The notes under the pieces were generated by a model. The model did no database searches. It was not told the origin of the DNA and saw only the letters and a program-made list of their open reading frames with translations. From Microbacteriaceae bacterium (lineage in GTDB: Bacteria; Actinomycetota; Actinomycetes; Actinomycetales; Microbacteriaceae), in the NCBI GenBank assembly GCA_024642605.1, contig JAHEAT010000004.1:1-64000 (forward strand): 64,000 bases of DNA, read 5' to 3'. Position numbers and translations under genes: made by a program. Position 1 is the first letter of the stretch. Each line of letters opens with the position of its first letter. Shown piece after piece: positions 54,724 through 63,499 of the stretch.

Positions 54724-55656
54724 CTAGTGAGCGGTTAGGTAGTGCTCCGCGTCTAGTGCGGCAACACAACCGGATGCTGCGGCCGTAATCGCCTGACGAT
54801 AAGTCGGGTCGATCACGTCACCGGCAGCGAATACGCCCGGAAGCGAAGTCTTCGAAGAACGCCCCTCAACCTGAATGAACTTCTCGGCGGTTAGTTCGAC
54901 CTGGTTTTCAACCAGCCAAACGCGCGGGTCATTCCCGACCGCGATAAACAGGCCATCGAGTTCGAGCTCGCGAGTAGAGGCATCGACGGTGTTTCGAAGG
55001 GTTACACCCGAAAGTTTTGCCTCGCCGTGAAGCTCGGCAACCTCGTGGTTCCAGACGACTTCGATCTTTGGGTTGGCCAACGCGCGGTCGGCCATGATCT
55101 TCGATGCCTTAAACGAGTCGCGGCGGTGAATGAGGTAAACCTTGTCGGCGAATCGGGTTAGAAAGTTAGCTTCTTCCATTGCCGAGTCGCCACCGCCAAC
55201 CACACCGACGGTCTTTTGTCTGAAGAAGAAGCCGTCGCAGGTGGCGCACCAAGAAACTCCGTGGCCGCTGAGTTCTTTTTCGCGGTCGATGCCCAGCTCG
55301 CGGTAAGCAGCGCCGGTTGCCAGGATTACGGTCTTGGCTTCGAAGGTTTGACCGCCACCGGTCTTGACGATCTTTACTTCGCCTTGAAGGTCAACTTCGA
55401 TTACGTCGTCGAGTAGAGTTTCGGTGCCGAAGCGCTCGGCCTGAGCCTGGAAGTTGGCCATGAGGTCTGGGCCCATTAGTCCTTCAGGAAAGCCAGGGTA
55501 GTTTTCGACTTCGGTGGTCTTCATGAGTTCGCCGCCGGCTTCAACCGAAGACGCGATAAGCAGCGGGTTCATGCCGGCACGTGCCGTGTAAATAGCCGAA
55601 GTCCAGCCGGCAGGGCCAGAACCGATGATGATTACGTCGCGCAAATCTCTCTCCAT
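54724..55656 (-). CDS. trxB: Thioredoxin reductase
   Basis: The 310-residue flavoprotein has the FAD loop GSGPAGWTSAIYTA, the redox-active CATC (137-140) and the NADPH loop VVGGGDSAMEEA. It passes electrons from NADPH to thioredoxin. The ATG at 55656 is used, but an in-frame TTG four codons later has a better ribosome-binding site (GGAGAGAG) and is a real alternative. It sits between murJ and trxA; the sigM gene and its anti-sigma factor found here in mycobacteria are absent. Confidence 0.95.
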   Translation of the reverse strand: MERDLRDVIIIGSGPAGWTSAIYTARAGMNPLLIASSVEAGGELMKTTEVENYPGFPEGLMGPDLMANFQAQAERFGTETLLDDVIEVDLQGEVKIVKTGGGQTFEAKTVILATGAAYRELGIDREKELSGHGVSWCATCDGFFFRQKTVGVVGGGDSAMEEANFLTRFADKVYLIHRRDSFKASKIMADRALANPKIEVVWNHEVAELHGEAKLSGVTLRNTVDASTRELELDGLFIAVGNDPRVWLVENQVELTAEKFIQVEGRSSKTSLPGVFAAGDVIDPTYRQAITAAASGCVAALDAEHYLTAH

Positions 55657-55676
55657 TCAAGGGGGATGAGTTCAGT

Positions 55677-57317
55677 TTAGCGGCGAGTTATTCCCCTAAA
55701 CGCTTTACTCACAGCGAGCCACGCAGCCCATGTTTCTTCGAGGCCGAGCAAGGCCAGCACCACGAAATAGACCAGCACCATAACCACCCCAACGCCGGCA
55801 CTGGCAACCACCGCTCCAAGCACGGTTGCCAAGGCAAAGGCACCCTGCGAGTAACTGTGCGTAAACCACAGGATGCTGAAACCGGCAGCCGCGCTAACGA
55901 CGGCGGCAACAAGCATCCGTGTGGTGGCGCTGGCAAGGCCCATGCCAACGAAAGCGCCAATCTTGCGGCGAAGCAGACAATAGGCCACCAAGCTTTGAAC
56001 CACGATGCTGAGGCTGCTGCAAAGTGCTAGCGCCGCTACGAGCCAGCGAGGTTCTACGGTAAACGCGATGGTGATCGCGCCGGCCACGAACACCAGGGTT
56101 TGAATCACGGTGAACACGAACGGTGTGCGGGTGTCTTCGAGCGCGTAGAAAGCGCGCTGCAACATGAAGACGAAGCTGAACGGCAAAAGACCCACCATGA
56201 AGGCGATGATTACGTTGCCAAGTGCGATGGTGGCCGGATACTCGCCGGCAAACACTCGCGCGATTGGGTAGGCGAGCACCATCAGAGTGGCGGTGGCCAA
56301 CGCGCTGATTGCCAAAATGGCCCGCAGGCTTTTACCGACTCCGGCTTTGAAGGCAACTTGATCGCCCTCGTGTGCGTGGGCAGAAATTTTGGTGAAGGTG
56401 GCAGTTGCGATCGAAACCGTGGCTATCGAATGCGGGAGCATGAACACTAGCCAAGCGATCGAAGATGCGGCGATCGATGCGATGGCCAGCCCTTCGGTTG
56501 CACGAGCACCGATGGTGCTTGAAGCCACGATAGTTTGCACGAGGCCGCCTACCTGAGTAATCAGTACCATGCCCAGCGTCCAGCTGGCTGCCTTCGCTGC
56601 AGGTCGAAGCCCGACTCCGCGCCACTTGAAGTTGAGGCTCAGTTTTAGTCCGACGCGCTTCCAGAAGAACAGCAGAATCAGCGCCTGGGCGGCAACACCG
56701 GCGGTTGCAGTGGCGGCGATTAGCGCCACGTTTGCTGCATCCCAGTCGGCCACCAGACGGCTGCCGGTTGGGTCGGCACCAAAAATTACAACGTAACCAA
56801 TCAGCCCGGCGATGGCCACCACATTGTTTAAAACCGGTGCCCACATAAACGGGCCAAATGCGCTGCGAGCGTTGAGAACCTCGCCGAGCAGAGAGTAGAG
56901 ACCGTAGAAGAACAGCTGCGGCAGACACCAGTATGCAAAGGCGGTGGCCAGTGCAAGTTGCTGCTGATTCCAGCCGTTGGTGTAAAGGCTCACCAGAAAC
57001 GGCGCCGAGACCGTGGCAATCACGGTAACCGACGCGAACACCACGATGATGAGCGTCACCAGTCGATCGATGTAGGTTTGCCCGCCATCGCTGTGTGAAC
57101 GCGCTTTGACGATTTGCGGCACCAGCACCGCATTCAAAACTCCGCCAGCGATGATGGCGTAAACGTTGTTAGGCAGTTGGTTGGCAACACCGAACGCGTC
57201 GGCAGCGTCGGTGGTTACCCCGATGGTCAGGGCGAGCAGCACGGCTCGAGCGAAACCTAGAATGCGCGAGGTCACGGTACCCGCGGCCATGATTAGCGAC
57301 GAACGAGCGGTGTTCAC
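55677..57317 (-). CDS. murJ: Lipid II flippase MurJ
   Basis: The 546-residue protein has the MVF-family fold of about 14 helices, with the N-terminal GTVTSRILGFARAVLLA block containing a conserved Arg. It flips the peptidoglycan precursor lipid II to the outer face. The large C-terminal pseudokinase domain of mycobacterial MurJ/MviN, which is the FhaA partner there, is missing. The GTG start overlaps the stop of the upstream membrane protein gene by 4 bp. Confidence 0.93.
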   Translation of the reverse strand: MNTARSSLIMAAGTVTSRILGFARAVLLALTIGVTTDAADAFGVANQLPNNVYAIIAGGVLNAVLVPQIVKARSHSDGGQTYIDRLVTLIIVVFASVTVIATVSAPFLVSLYTNGWNQQQLALATAFAYWCLPQLFFYGLYSLLGEVLNARSAFGPFMWAPVLNNVVAIAGLIGYVVIFGADPTGSRLVADWDAANVALIAATATAGVAAQALILLFFWKRVGLKLSLNFKWRGVGLRPAAKAASWTLGMVLITQVGGLVQTIVASSTIGARATEGLAIASIAASSIAWLVFMLPHSIATVSIATATFTKISAHAHEGDQVAFKAGVGKSLRAILAISALATATLMVLAYPIARVFAGEYPATIALGNVIIAFMVGLLPFSFVFMLQRAFYALEDTRTPFVFTVIQTLVFVAGAITIAFTVEPRWLVAALALCSSLSIVVQSLVAYCLLRRKIGAFVGMGLASATTRMLVAAVVSAAAGFSILWFTHSYSQGAFALATVLGAVVASAGVGVVMVLVYFVVLALLGLEETWAAWLAVSKAFRGITRR

Positions 57318-57895
57318 TGGTTGACCTCGGCGCGTCGGCGCATCATTCGGCGCGCACCCATAAACCCGAGAGTGCCAACCACGGCGAAGAAGCCAATCAA
57401 TATCGAGCCTTCAATGTCGCGCTGCACCGACATGTTCAAAACCTCCGGGTGCCCGAGGCGCACACCCGAAAAACTTGTAAGCCACACATTCAGTCGAACC
57501 TCGCCGTTGGCAATGGCCTGCACCGGAATGGTCGCGTTGCTGGTGGTGTTGGCCGGCGCGGTAAACGCGATTGCCTTCGGCATGGTCACGCGCAGGTTGC
57601 TCGGCTGGCTCCAAATAAGCACACGGATGTCGGTGTCGTAGTCGTTGCGAATCTGAATGGGCACGCGGCTGGCAGTCGCCACGAGGTTTATGTCGCTGCC
57701 GCGAACGATGTGGATTCGCCAGTCGGTTGCGCTCGCGGTGCTGTGCACGGCGACTGCCGAGGGAGGCTGGGTGGCGTTAGCCGAGGTAGCTGCGATTGGG
57801 GCGGTGGTTAGCATCAGTGCCAGTGAGGTGGCGACAAAACGCTTGCGTGGGCTCGCGATTTTGGTGCCCATCCCGCTAAAAAATCTCATCCGCAC
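57314..57895 (-). CDS. Short DUF6049-like membrane protein
   Basis: The 193-residue protein has a signal peptide (about 22-42, ANA), one beta-rich extracytoplasmic domain (VPIQIRNDYDTDIRVLI, then ATIPVQAIANGEVRLNVWL), a single transmembrane helix (about 163-183) and a basic end. It occupies the position of mycobacterial Rv3909 between the NUDIX gene and murJ. Members of that group (DUF6049) are normally 600-800 residues, and what remains here looks like only their C-terminal membrane-proximal part. The family assignment rests on gene order and pattern. Co-transcription with murJ suggests a role in envelope growth. Confidence 0.6.
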   Translation of the reverse strand: MRMRFFSGMGTKIASPRKRFVATSLALMLTTAPIAATSANATQPPSAVAVHSTASATDWRIHIVRGSDINLVATASRVPIQIRNDYDTDIRVLIWSQPSNLRVTMPKAIAFTAPANTTSNATIPVQAIANGEVRLNVWLTSFSGVRLGHPEVLNMSVQRDIEGSILIGFFAVVGTLGFMGARRMMRRRAEVNQ

Positions 57896-57904
57896 AAGCC
57901 AAGA

Positions 57905-58375
57905 CTACGCTCTCGACCGCTCAACCCACTCGAGCACGGCACGGGCCATGCGTCGTTCGTTTTCGTGGCTCAGAAAAGTGTTTAGGTTGTCCAAGGCAAT
58001 CCAGCGCGCTTCTACCGCTTCGTGGTTCGGGTCGTTTTCTACGGTCAGCTCGCCGCCGGTTTGCTTCATTAGGTAGTGGTGCACGGTTTTGGCAATCAGC
58101 TTTCGCCCTGCGGTGAACTCGTAGTCGATTGATCCGAGTTTGAGAATGATCTCGGCGTGAATGCCGGTTTCTTCAAAAACTTCACGGATAGCCGCGGCCT
58201 CGAGCGTCTCGTCACCTTCGGGGTGACCCTTCGGAACACACCAGTCGATGCGGTGGCTGCGGGTTTGGCGGCCAATCAGCGCAACGGTGTTGGAGCCGTT
58301 GGCGGCAAGCACAAAACCACCGGCGCTGGTTTCTTCAACCCGCTGCCGACGAGGCTGTCTCGACCGCTCTTCCAT
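57905..58375 (-). CDS. NUDIX hydrolase (MutT4-like position)
   Basis: ATG at 58375 is chosen because a TAGTCT -10 box lies 6 nt upstream; it gives 156 residues. The Nudix box (GHPEGDETLEAA followed by AIREVFEETG) is complete. The protein hydrolyses a nucleoside-diphosphate-linked substrate of unknown identity. Next to cca, in front of the murJ operon, it corresponds to mycobacterial mutT4 (Rv3908). Confidence 0.9.
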   Translation of the reverse strand: MEERSRQPRRQRVEETSAGGFVLAANGSNTVALIGRQTRSHRIDWCVPKGHPEGDETLEAAAIREVFEETGIHAEIILKLGSIDYEFTAGRKLIAKTVHHYLMKQTGGELTVENDPNHEAVEARWIALDNLNTFLSHENERRMARAVLEWVERSRA

Positions 58376-58381
58376 AAGCAA

Positions 58382-58387
58382 AGACTA
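58382..58387 (-). promoter_or_regulatory. -10 box of leaderless NUDIX-murJ transcript
   Basis: TAGTCT on the minus strand is followed by six bases (TTGCTT) and the ATG at 58375. Confidence 0.6.
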
Positions 58388-58407
58388 CCTGTGGCAAACT
58401 TGAGAAC

Positions 58408-59826
58408 ATGCAGACGGTAGCCGAGGCGCTCGCAAACCTGGAGCGGACTACCGATAGTCCGCTGTTTGTCGAACTCGGAAAACGCTTCACCGAGGCCGGT
58501 TTCGAGTTGGCTCTGGTCGGCGGGCCAGTGCGCGACGCCTTCTTGGGCCGCAAAGCACCCGACCTCGACTTCACCACTTCGGCAACTCCCGATGAGATCA
58601 TCCGTGTGCTCAAGGGGTATGTCGACACCCACTGGGACATCGGCCGCGAGTTTGGCACCATCGGCGCTCGCATCGGCGACGACACCGTTGAGATCACCAC
58701 CTACCGCGCCGACACCTACGACCCGTCGAGTCGCAAACCCGAGGTGGCTTTTGGCAACAACCTAAACGACGATCTGTTTAGGCGAGATTTCACCATCAAC
58801 TCGATGGCCCTTCGCCTGCCCGAGAAAACCTTTGTCGACCCCTTCAACGGTTTGCGCGATCTGATTGCCGGCGTCATTCGCACCCCGGGTTCGCCCGAGG
58901 TTTCGTTCGGCGACGACCCACTTCGCATGATGCGCGGAGCACGCTTTGCTTCGCAGCTCGGCTTTGAGATCGAACCAGCAACCTTCGAGGCGATGACCTC
59001 GATGGCGCAACGCATCGAGATCATTTCGGCCGAGCGCGTGCACGATGAGTTTGTGAAGCTGATGCTGGGCAAGCATCCGAGGTTGGGTCTCGAAGCGTTG
59101 GTCGACTCTGGTTTGGCCGAGCGCGTGCTGCCCGAGCTGCCGGCGCTGCGCCTCGAGGTTGACGAACACCACCACCACAAGGATGTCTACGAGCACACGC
59201 TGCGCGTTGTGGAACAAGCCATCTCTTATGAGTCCGACTACGGCCTCGAAGGCGATTTCGTTTTGCGTTTTGCGGCCCTGCTGCACGACATTGGAAAGCC
59301 GGCAACCCGTCGACTCGAGCCCGGCGGTGGAGTTACCTTTCATCAGCACGATCTGGTTGGCGCTCGTTTGGCCAAGCGCCGCATGCGCGAGCTGCGCTTC
59401 GACAACGACACCATCCGTGATGTTTCACGTTTGATTGAGTTGCACCTGAGGTTCTTCGGTTACGGCGAGCAGGCGTGGAGCGATTCGGCTGTGCGCAGGT
59501 ATGTGCGCGATGCCGGCGACCAACTCACTCGCTTGCACGTGCTTACTCGCAGCGATGTCACCACGCGCAACCAGCGCAAGGCCGACCGCCTCTCACACGC
59601 CTACGACGACTTGGAGCAGCGCATCGCGGCTCTTCGAGAGCAAGAAGAGGTTGATTCGATTCGCCCAGATTTGAGCGGCGAAGACATCATGCGCATTCTC
59701 AACCTCAAACCGGGGCGCGAAGTTGGTGAGGCTCGCTCGTTCTTACTGGAGCTGCGTCTAGACGAAGGCGCTCTCGGGGCCGAAGAAGCCGAAAAGCGCT
59801 TGCTTGCCTGGTGGTCTGCTCGCTAG
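58408..59826 (+). CDS. cca: CCA tRNA nucleotidyltransferase with HD domain
   Basis: The 472-residue protein has the class II nucleotidyltransferase head (VGGPVRDAFLGRKAPDLDF with the metal-binding DLD), the RRDFTINSMA and EDPLRMMR-type (GDDPLRMMRGARFA) motifs, and an HD phosphohydrolase domain (ALLHDIGKP). It adds or repairs the CCA end of tRNAs, which matters here since none of the three tRNA genes encodes CCA. It is divergent from the NUDIX gene. Confidence 0.93.
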   Translation: MQTVAEALANLERTTDSPLFVELGKRFTEAGFELALVGGPVRDAFLGRKAPDLDFTTSATPDEIIRVLKGYVDTHWDIGREFGTIGARIGDDTVEITTYRADTYDPSSRKPEVAFGNNLNDDLFRRDFTINSMALRLPEKTFVDPFNGLRDLIAGVIRTPGSPEVSFGDDPLRMMRGARFASQLGFEIEPATFEAMTSMAQRIEIISAERVHDEFVKLMLGKHPRLGLEALVDSGLAERVLPELPALRLEVDEHHHHKDVYEHTLRVVEQAISYESDYGLEGDFVLRFAALLHDIGKPATRRLEPGGGVTFHQHDLVGARLAKRRMRELRFDNDTIRDVSRLIELHLRFFGYGEQAWSDSAVRRYVRDAGDQLTRLHVLTRSDVTTRNQRKADRLSHAYDDLEQRIAALREQEEVDSIRPDLSGEDIMRILNLKPGREVGEARSFLLELRLDEGALGAEEAEKRLLAWWSAR

Positions 59827-59881
59827 ACTAGTGAGGTTGCCCAAAGCACCTCACGGTGTTCTTTGCAACAGATGCCAATAC

Positions 59882-59924
59882 CCTCCTGTTATGGAAGTCC
59901 CATAACCGCTTAGTCCGAAGGAGG
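59882..59924 (+). ncRNA. rpsF leader resembling the S6:S18 binding motif
   Basis: Two nested stems fold in the 5' leader. P1 pairs CCTCC (59882-59886) with GGAGG (59920-59924), which is the ribosome-binding site of rpsF. P2 pairs GTTATGG (59888-59894) with CCATAAC (59900-59906). CCG follows P2 at 59906-59908 and again at 59915-59917. A CCG-bearing stem that hides the rpsF ribosome-binding site is the layout of the known S6:S18 autoregulatory leader. Confidence 0.55.
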
Positions 59925-59934
59925 TGGGTTAGTC

Positions 59935-60399
59935 ATGCATCTATACGAGCTCATGGTGATCCTCGACCCTACAGTCGATGAAAGAACCGTTGCTCCAAGC
60001 CTAGATAAGTTCCTCAACGTGATTCGCAACGGTGGAGGCACCGTTGACAACGTTGACATTTGGGGACGTCGCCGCTTGGCTTACGAAATCAACAAGAAGA
60101 CCGAAGGCATCTATGCCGTCGTCAACCTGAAGGCCAACTCGGCCGACGTGGTTGAGCTAGACCGTCAGCTTCGCATCAGCGAAGCCGTCATGCGCACCAA
60201 GGTGTTGCGTGCCGACGAGGCAGTCGTAGCGATCAAGCCTGTTGTTGTTCCAGAAGTTTCTGCAGCCGAGAAGGCCGCGGATGCCGCAGAAGAGAAGCCT
60301 GCAAAGGCAGCTCCGAAGGCAGCCGCCGCTAAGGCCCCAGCTGCAAAGGCCGCCGACAAGGCGCCTGCCAAGAAGCCTGCCGCCAAGAAGGCTGAGTAG
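59935..60399 (+). CDS. rpsF: 30S ribosomal protein S6 (bS6)
   Basis: The 154-residue protein has the bS6 core at 1-97 (starting [19 protein letters not shown], with [17 protein letters not shown]) and a C-terminal Ala/Lys/Pro-rich tail of about 50 residues that is absent from E. coli. It forms a heterodimer with bS18, which is encoded two genes downstream. A GGAGGT ribosome-binding site lies inside a regulatory-looking leader. ssb follows 5 bp after the stop. Confidence 0.97.
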   Translation: MHLYELMVILDPTVDERTVAPSLDKFLNVIRNGGGTVDNVDIWGRRRLAYEINKKTEGIYAVVNLKANSADVVELDRQLRISEAVMRTKVLRADEAVVAIKPVVVPEVSAAEKAADAAEEKPAKAAPKAAAAKAPAAKAADKAPAKKPAAKKAE

Positions 60400-60404
60400 T
60401 CGCA

Positions 60405-60908
60405 ATGGCTGGCGAACTAAACGTCACGATTGTCGGCAACCTTGCCGATGATCCTGAACTTCGTTACACCCAGGGTGGCGTGGCTGTTGTTTCGGTTCGC
60501 GTGGGTTCAACCCCTCGCACCTTCAACCGTCAAACCAACGCATGGGAAGACGGCGAGACCGTTTGGGTACGTTGCACCGGATGGCGCGAACTTGCCGAGA
60601 ACATCTCGCAGTCGCTAACCAAGGGAGCCCGCGTCGTCGTGACCGGTCGCCTGAAGGCACCATCTGCTTACCAGGCCGCTAACGGCGAAGCTCGCGCTTC
60701 GCTCGAACTCGAAATTGACGAGATCGGTGCATCCCTGCGTTACGCAACCGCCGCCATCACCCGTCGCGCTCGCGAAGCCGGTGACCGTGCCGTTTCAGAT
60801 TCACCTTGGAACGACGCTCCTGCTTCGGCAGCACCGACCTCAGCCAAAGGTGGCGATGCTTGGGCAAACCCAGGCTCAGCCGCTGCCAGCGACGACACCC
60901 CGTTCTAA
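60405..60908 (+). CDS. ssb: Single-stranded DNA-binding protein
   Basis: The 167-residue protein has an OB fold at 1-115 (starting MAGELNVTIVGNLADDPELR), a glycine/serine/alanine-rich linker, and the acidic tip DDTPF that recruits replication and repair partners. It lies between rpsF and rpsR, the conserved arrangement. Confidence 0.96.
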   Translation: MAGELNVTIVGNLADDPELRYTQGGVAVVSVRVGSTPRTFNRQTNAWEDGETVWVRCTGWRELAENISQSLTKGARVVVTGRLKAPSAYQAANGEARASLELEIDEIGASLRYATAAITRRAREAGDRAVSDSPWNDAPASAAPTSAKGGDAWANPGSAAASDDTPF

Positions 60909-60935
60909 TACAGAAATCTTCCTAGGAGAAAAATC

Positions 60936-61205
60936 ATGGCTGGAAAAGTCAACAGCGACCGCGCAGGCAAGAAGCCTATGCGCAAGGGCAAGCTAGACAA
61001 GCTTGGCCCGGTCAAGGCAATAAAGGTTGGTGTTATCGATTACAAAGACATCGCCACCCTCAAGAAATTCATCTCGGACCGCGGCAAGATCCGCGCCCGT
61101 CGCATCACCGGTGTTTCGGTTCAGGAACAGCGTCTAATCGCCCGCGCAGTCAAGAATGCCCGTGAAATGGCCCTGTTGCCATACGCCGGTGCAGGCAGAA
61201 ACTAA
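60936..61205 (+). CDS. rpsR: 30S ribosomal protein S18 (bS18)
   Basis: The 89-residue basic protein has the bS18 core [19 protein letters not shown] and [21 protein letters not shown]. It has no CxxC zinc motif, so it is the cysteine-free paralog. An AGGAG ribosome-binding site precedes the ATG. Confidence 0.96.
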   Translation: MAGKVNSDRAGKKPMRKGKLDKLGPVKAIKVGVIDYKDIATLKKFISDRGKIRARRITGVSVQEQRLIARAVKNAREMALLPYAGAGRN

Positions 61206-61218
61206 GGAGCAGCCAAGA

Positions 61219-61671
61219 ATGTCGAAGCTAATTCTTACTAACGAGGTCACTGGCCTCGGTTCTGCTGGTGACGTCGTTGAGGTTAAAGACGGCTACGCAC
61301 GCAACTTCCTGATTCCTAACGGTTTCGCAGTTATCTGGAGCCAGGGTGGCGAGAAGCAGATCGCACAGATCCGCGCAGCTCGCGACGCTCGTGCTCTTGC
61401 ATCCGTTGAAGAGGCAGTAACCCTCAAGGCACGTCTCGAAGAGAAGCCAATCGTTCTTGCCGTCAAGGCTGGCGTTGCTGGCCGTCTATTCGGCGCCGTC
61501 AAGACCGCAGATGTAGTTGCAGCAGTTGTTGCAGCAGGCATCAGCGAGCTAGACAAGCGTAAGGTCGAGATCACCTCGCCTATTCGCTCAACCGGTAACC
61601 ACGAGGCAACCGTTCGTCTTCACGGCGATGTAGTTGCCAACATCACCCTTCAGGTGGTCGCAAAGAAGTAA
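61219..61671 (+). CDS. rplI: 50S ribosomal protein L9 (bL9)
   Basis: ATG at 61219 follows an AAGGAG ribosome-binding site. The 150-residue protein has the N-terminal domain ([35 protein letters not shown]), the connecting helix and the C-terminal domain with [13 protein letters not shown]. It ends the rpsF-ssb-rpsR-rplI operon before a terminator. Confidence 0.97.
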   Translation: MSKLILTNEVTGLGSAGDVVEVKDGYARNFLIPNGFAVIWSQGGEKQIAQIRAARDARALASVEEAVTLKARLEEKPIVLAVKAGVAGRLFGAVKTADVVAAVVAAGISELDKRKVEITSPIRSTGNHEATVRLHGDVVANITLQVVAKK

Positions 61672-61687
61672 GCGGTTTTCCGCTTTA

Positions 61688-61717
61688 GGTGGCAAGTCTT
61701 CGGGCTTGCCGCCTTTT
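61688..61717 (+). terminator. Rho-independent terminator after rplI
   Basis: The 9-bp stem GGTGGCAAG (61688-61696) with CTTGCCGCC (61705-61713, one G-U pair) encloses an 8-nt loop and is followed by TTTTCTTTT. Confidence 0.85.
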
Positions 61718-61823
61718 CTTTTACCCGGATGCGGATGCGCATGTTTTCGGCCCCGAAGTGCCTAGCGACCAGTTCGACCGGGCTGGTATTCACTCGAATC
61801 AGGCAGAAAGCGCTCTAGAAGCC

Positions 61824-62036
61824 TGTGGATAACTTGTGGAGAACCAGTCTTCGGCGTGTCGTTTTTTGGAATTGTCCACAACCCTAAGGTTCTTGTTTAG
61901 GGTTTGTTAAGATTACTTATCCACAAGCAAAATTCGTTGTATTTACAGGGATGTAGGCATAAAAACCATCGAAATCCCACAGGGTTCTCCACAAGTTACC
62001 CACAGAGACAACGGCGTGTTGCGGGGGTTATCCACA
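61824..62036. promoter_or_regulatory. DnaA-box cluster in the rplI-dnaB gap
   Basis: The 469-bp gap 61672-62140 holds no gene. In 213 bp there are three consensus TTATCCACA boxes (61824-61832 as complement, 61917-61925, 62028-62036), TTGTCCACA (61872-61880), and near matches TTCTCCACA (61835-61843 as complement, and 61985-61993) and TTACCCACA (61996-62004). An 8-bp inverted repeat AACCCTAA/TTAGGGTT spans 61880-61904. The cluster is denser than in the dnaA-dnaN gap. A TATATT -10 candidate and a GGAG ribosome-binding site lie just before dnaB. Confidence 0.75.
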
Positions 62037-62140
62037 AGTCCACTCACAGCGGTGTTTTTCTTTACGGTGTCAGTGGTAAATGCTAGACATCTCTAAGAAG
62101 TCTCAAACGACCTCGAAGACCCTATATTTACGGAGCAAAC

Positions 62141-63499
62141 ATGGCCCAGGCGCAAACCACCGGCAACGTTTCAAACGAACGCGTGCTCCCGAACGACCTA
62201 ATGGCCGAGCAATCAGTGCTGGGTGGCATGTTGCTATCTCAAGAAGCTTGCGCCGAAGTGTTCGAGCTCATCGCCGGCTCCGACTTCTATGCTCCAAAGC
62301 ACGAGATCATCTTTAACGCGCTCTACGACGTTTACGGTCGCGGCGAACCAACCGACGTAATCACTATCACTGCAGAGCTCACCCGTCAAGGTGCTTTGGT
62401 GCGTATGGGCGGCGCCGATTACCTGCACACCCTCACATCCATCGTTCCAACCGCTGCGAACGCGGGCTTCTACGCCAAGATTGTGCAAGAAAAGTCGGTG
62501 CTTCGTAAGCTGATTGAGGCCGGCACCCGTATTGCCAGCGCCGGATACGCTGCCGAAGGTGAAATCGAAGACCTCGTAAACACCGCGCAGGCCGATATAT
62601 ATGCGGTGGGAACATCCGCGCAAAGAGACGAATACGCGTCTCTCAGCAAGTCGCTTGAAAGCGCAGTCGAAGAAATGGAGATCGCCGAGCAAAAGGGCGA
62701 CGAAATCACCGGCATTCAAACGGGCATCTACGATCTAGACAACATGACTCACGGTTTGCACGGGGGCCAGCTAGTTATCGTTGCCGCCCGACCGGGTGTT
62801 GGTAAGTCGACCTTTGCACTCGACATCGCCCGCAATGCGGCCATCAATCACAAGAAGCCGGCGCTGTTCTTCACTCTTGAGATGAGCCGCAGTGAAATCG
62901 CCATGCGTTTACTTTCGGCTGAGAGCGACATCTATTTGCAGTCGATGCGTAAGGGCAACATGTCGCGCGAAGACTGGAAGAAACTGGCCAATGTTCGCGG
63001 CACCATCAGCGATGCCCCGTTGTTCATCGACGACAGCCCAAACCTCACGCTGGTTGAGATTCGCGCCAAGGCTCGTCGCCTCACTAAGCAGCTCGGCCTC
63101 GAACTCATCATCATCGACTACCTGCAGCTGCTTTCGTCTGGCAAAAAGACCGAGAGCCGTCAGCAGGAGGTTTCGGAGTTCTCGCGTTCGCTAAAGCTTT
63201 TGGCCAAGGAGCTCAATGTTCCGGTGGTTGCGCTCTCTCAGCTGAACCGTGGTTTGGAGCAGAAGGCCGGCGGCGACAAGACCCCCGAGCTTCACCACCT
63301 TCGTGAGTCGGGCTCGCTCGAGCAAGACGCCGACGTAGTTCTGCTGTTGCACCAGGAGGCGATGGGCCAGAAGGATCACCCACGTGCTGGCGAAGCGGAT
63401 ATCATTGTTGCCAAGCAGCGAAACGGACCAACCGGCAAGGTTCCGGTTCTGTTTCACGGCCAATACTCCAAATTCGTCAACCTACAGAAGACCACTTGA
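62141..63499 (+). CDS. dnaB: Replicative DNA helicase DnaB
   Basis: The 452-residue protein has the N-terminal domain (LPNDLMAEQSVLGGMLLS) and the RecA-like helicase domain with Walker A ARPGVGKST and LIIIDYLQLL as Walker B, plus the QVSRQQEVSEFSRSLK-like segment (ESRQQEVSEFSRSLK) and the C-terminal RNGPTGKV arginine-finger region. No intein is present, unlike in many mycobacteria. It is preceded by a DnaA-box cluster. Confidence 0.97.
   Translation: MAQAQTTGNVSNERVLPNDLMAEQSVLGGMLLSQEACAEVFELIAGSDFYAPKHEIIFNALYDVYGRGEPTDVITITAELTRQGALVRMGGADYLHTLTSIVPTAANAGFYAKIVQEKSVLRKLIEAGTRIASAGYAAEGEIEDLVNTAQADIYAVGTSAQRDEYASLSKSLESAVEEMEIAEQKGDEITGIQTGIYDLDNMTHGLHGGQLVIVAARPGVGKSTFALDIARNAAINHKKPALFFTLEMSRSEIAMRLLSAESDIYLQSMRKGNMSREDWKKLANVRGTISDAPLFIDDSPNLTLVEIRAKARRLTKQLGLELIIIDYLQLLSSGKKTESRQQEVSEFSRSLKLLAKELNVPVVALSQLNRGLEQKAGGDKTPELHHLRESGSLEQDADVVLLLHQEAMGQKDHPRAGEADIIVAKQRNGPTGKVPVLFHGQYSKFVNLQKTT

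Noticed and set aside
59420..59435. TGTTTCACGT half-site in cca
   Set aside because: Only the left arm matches parS (11 of 16); the palindrome is not formed.
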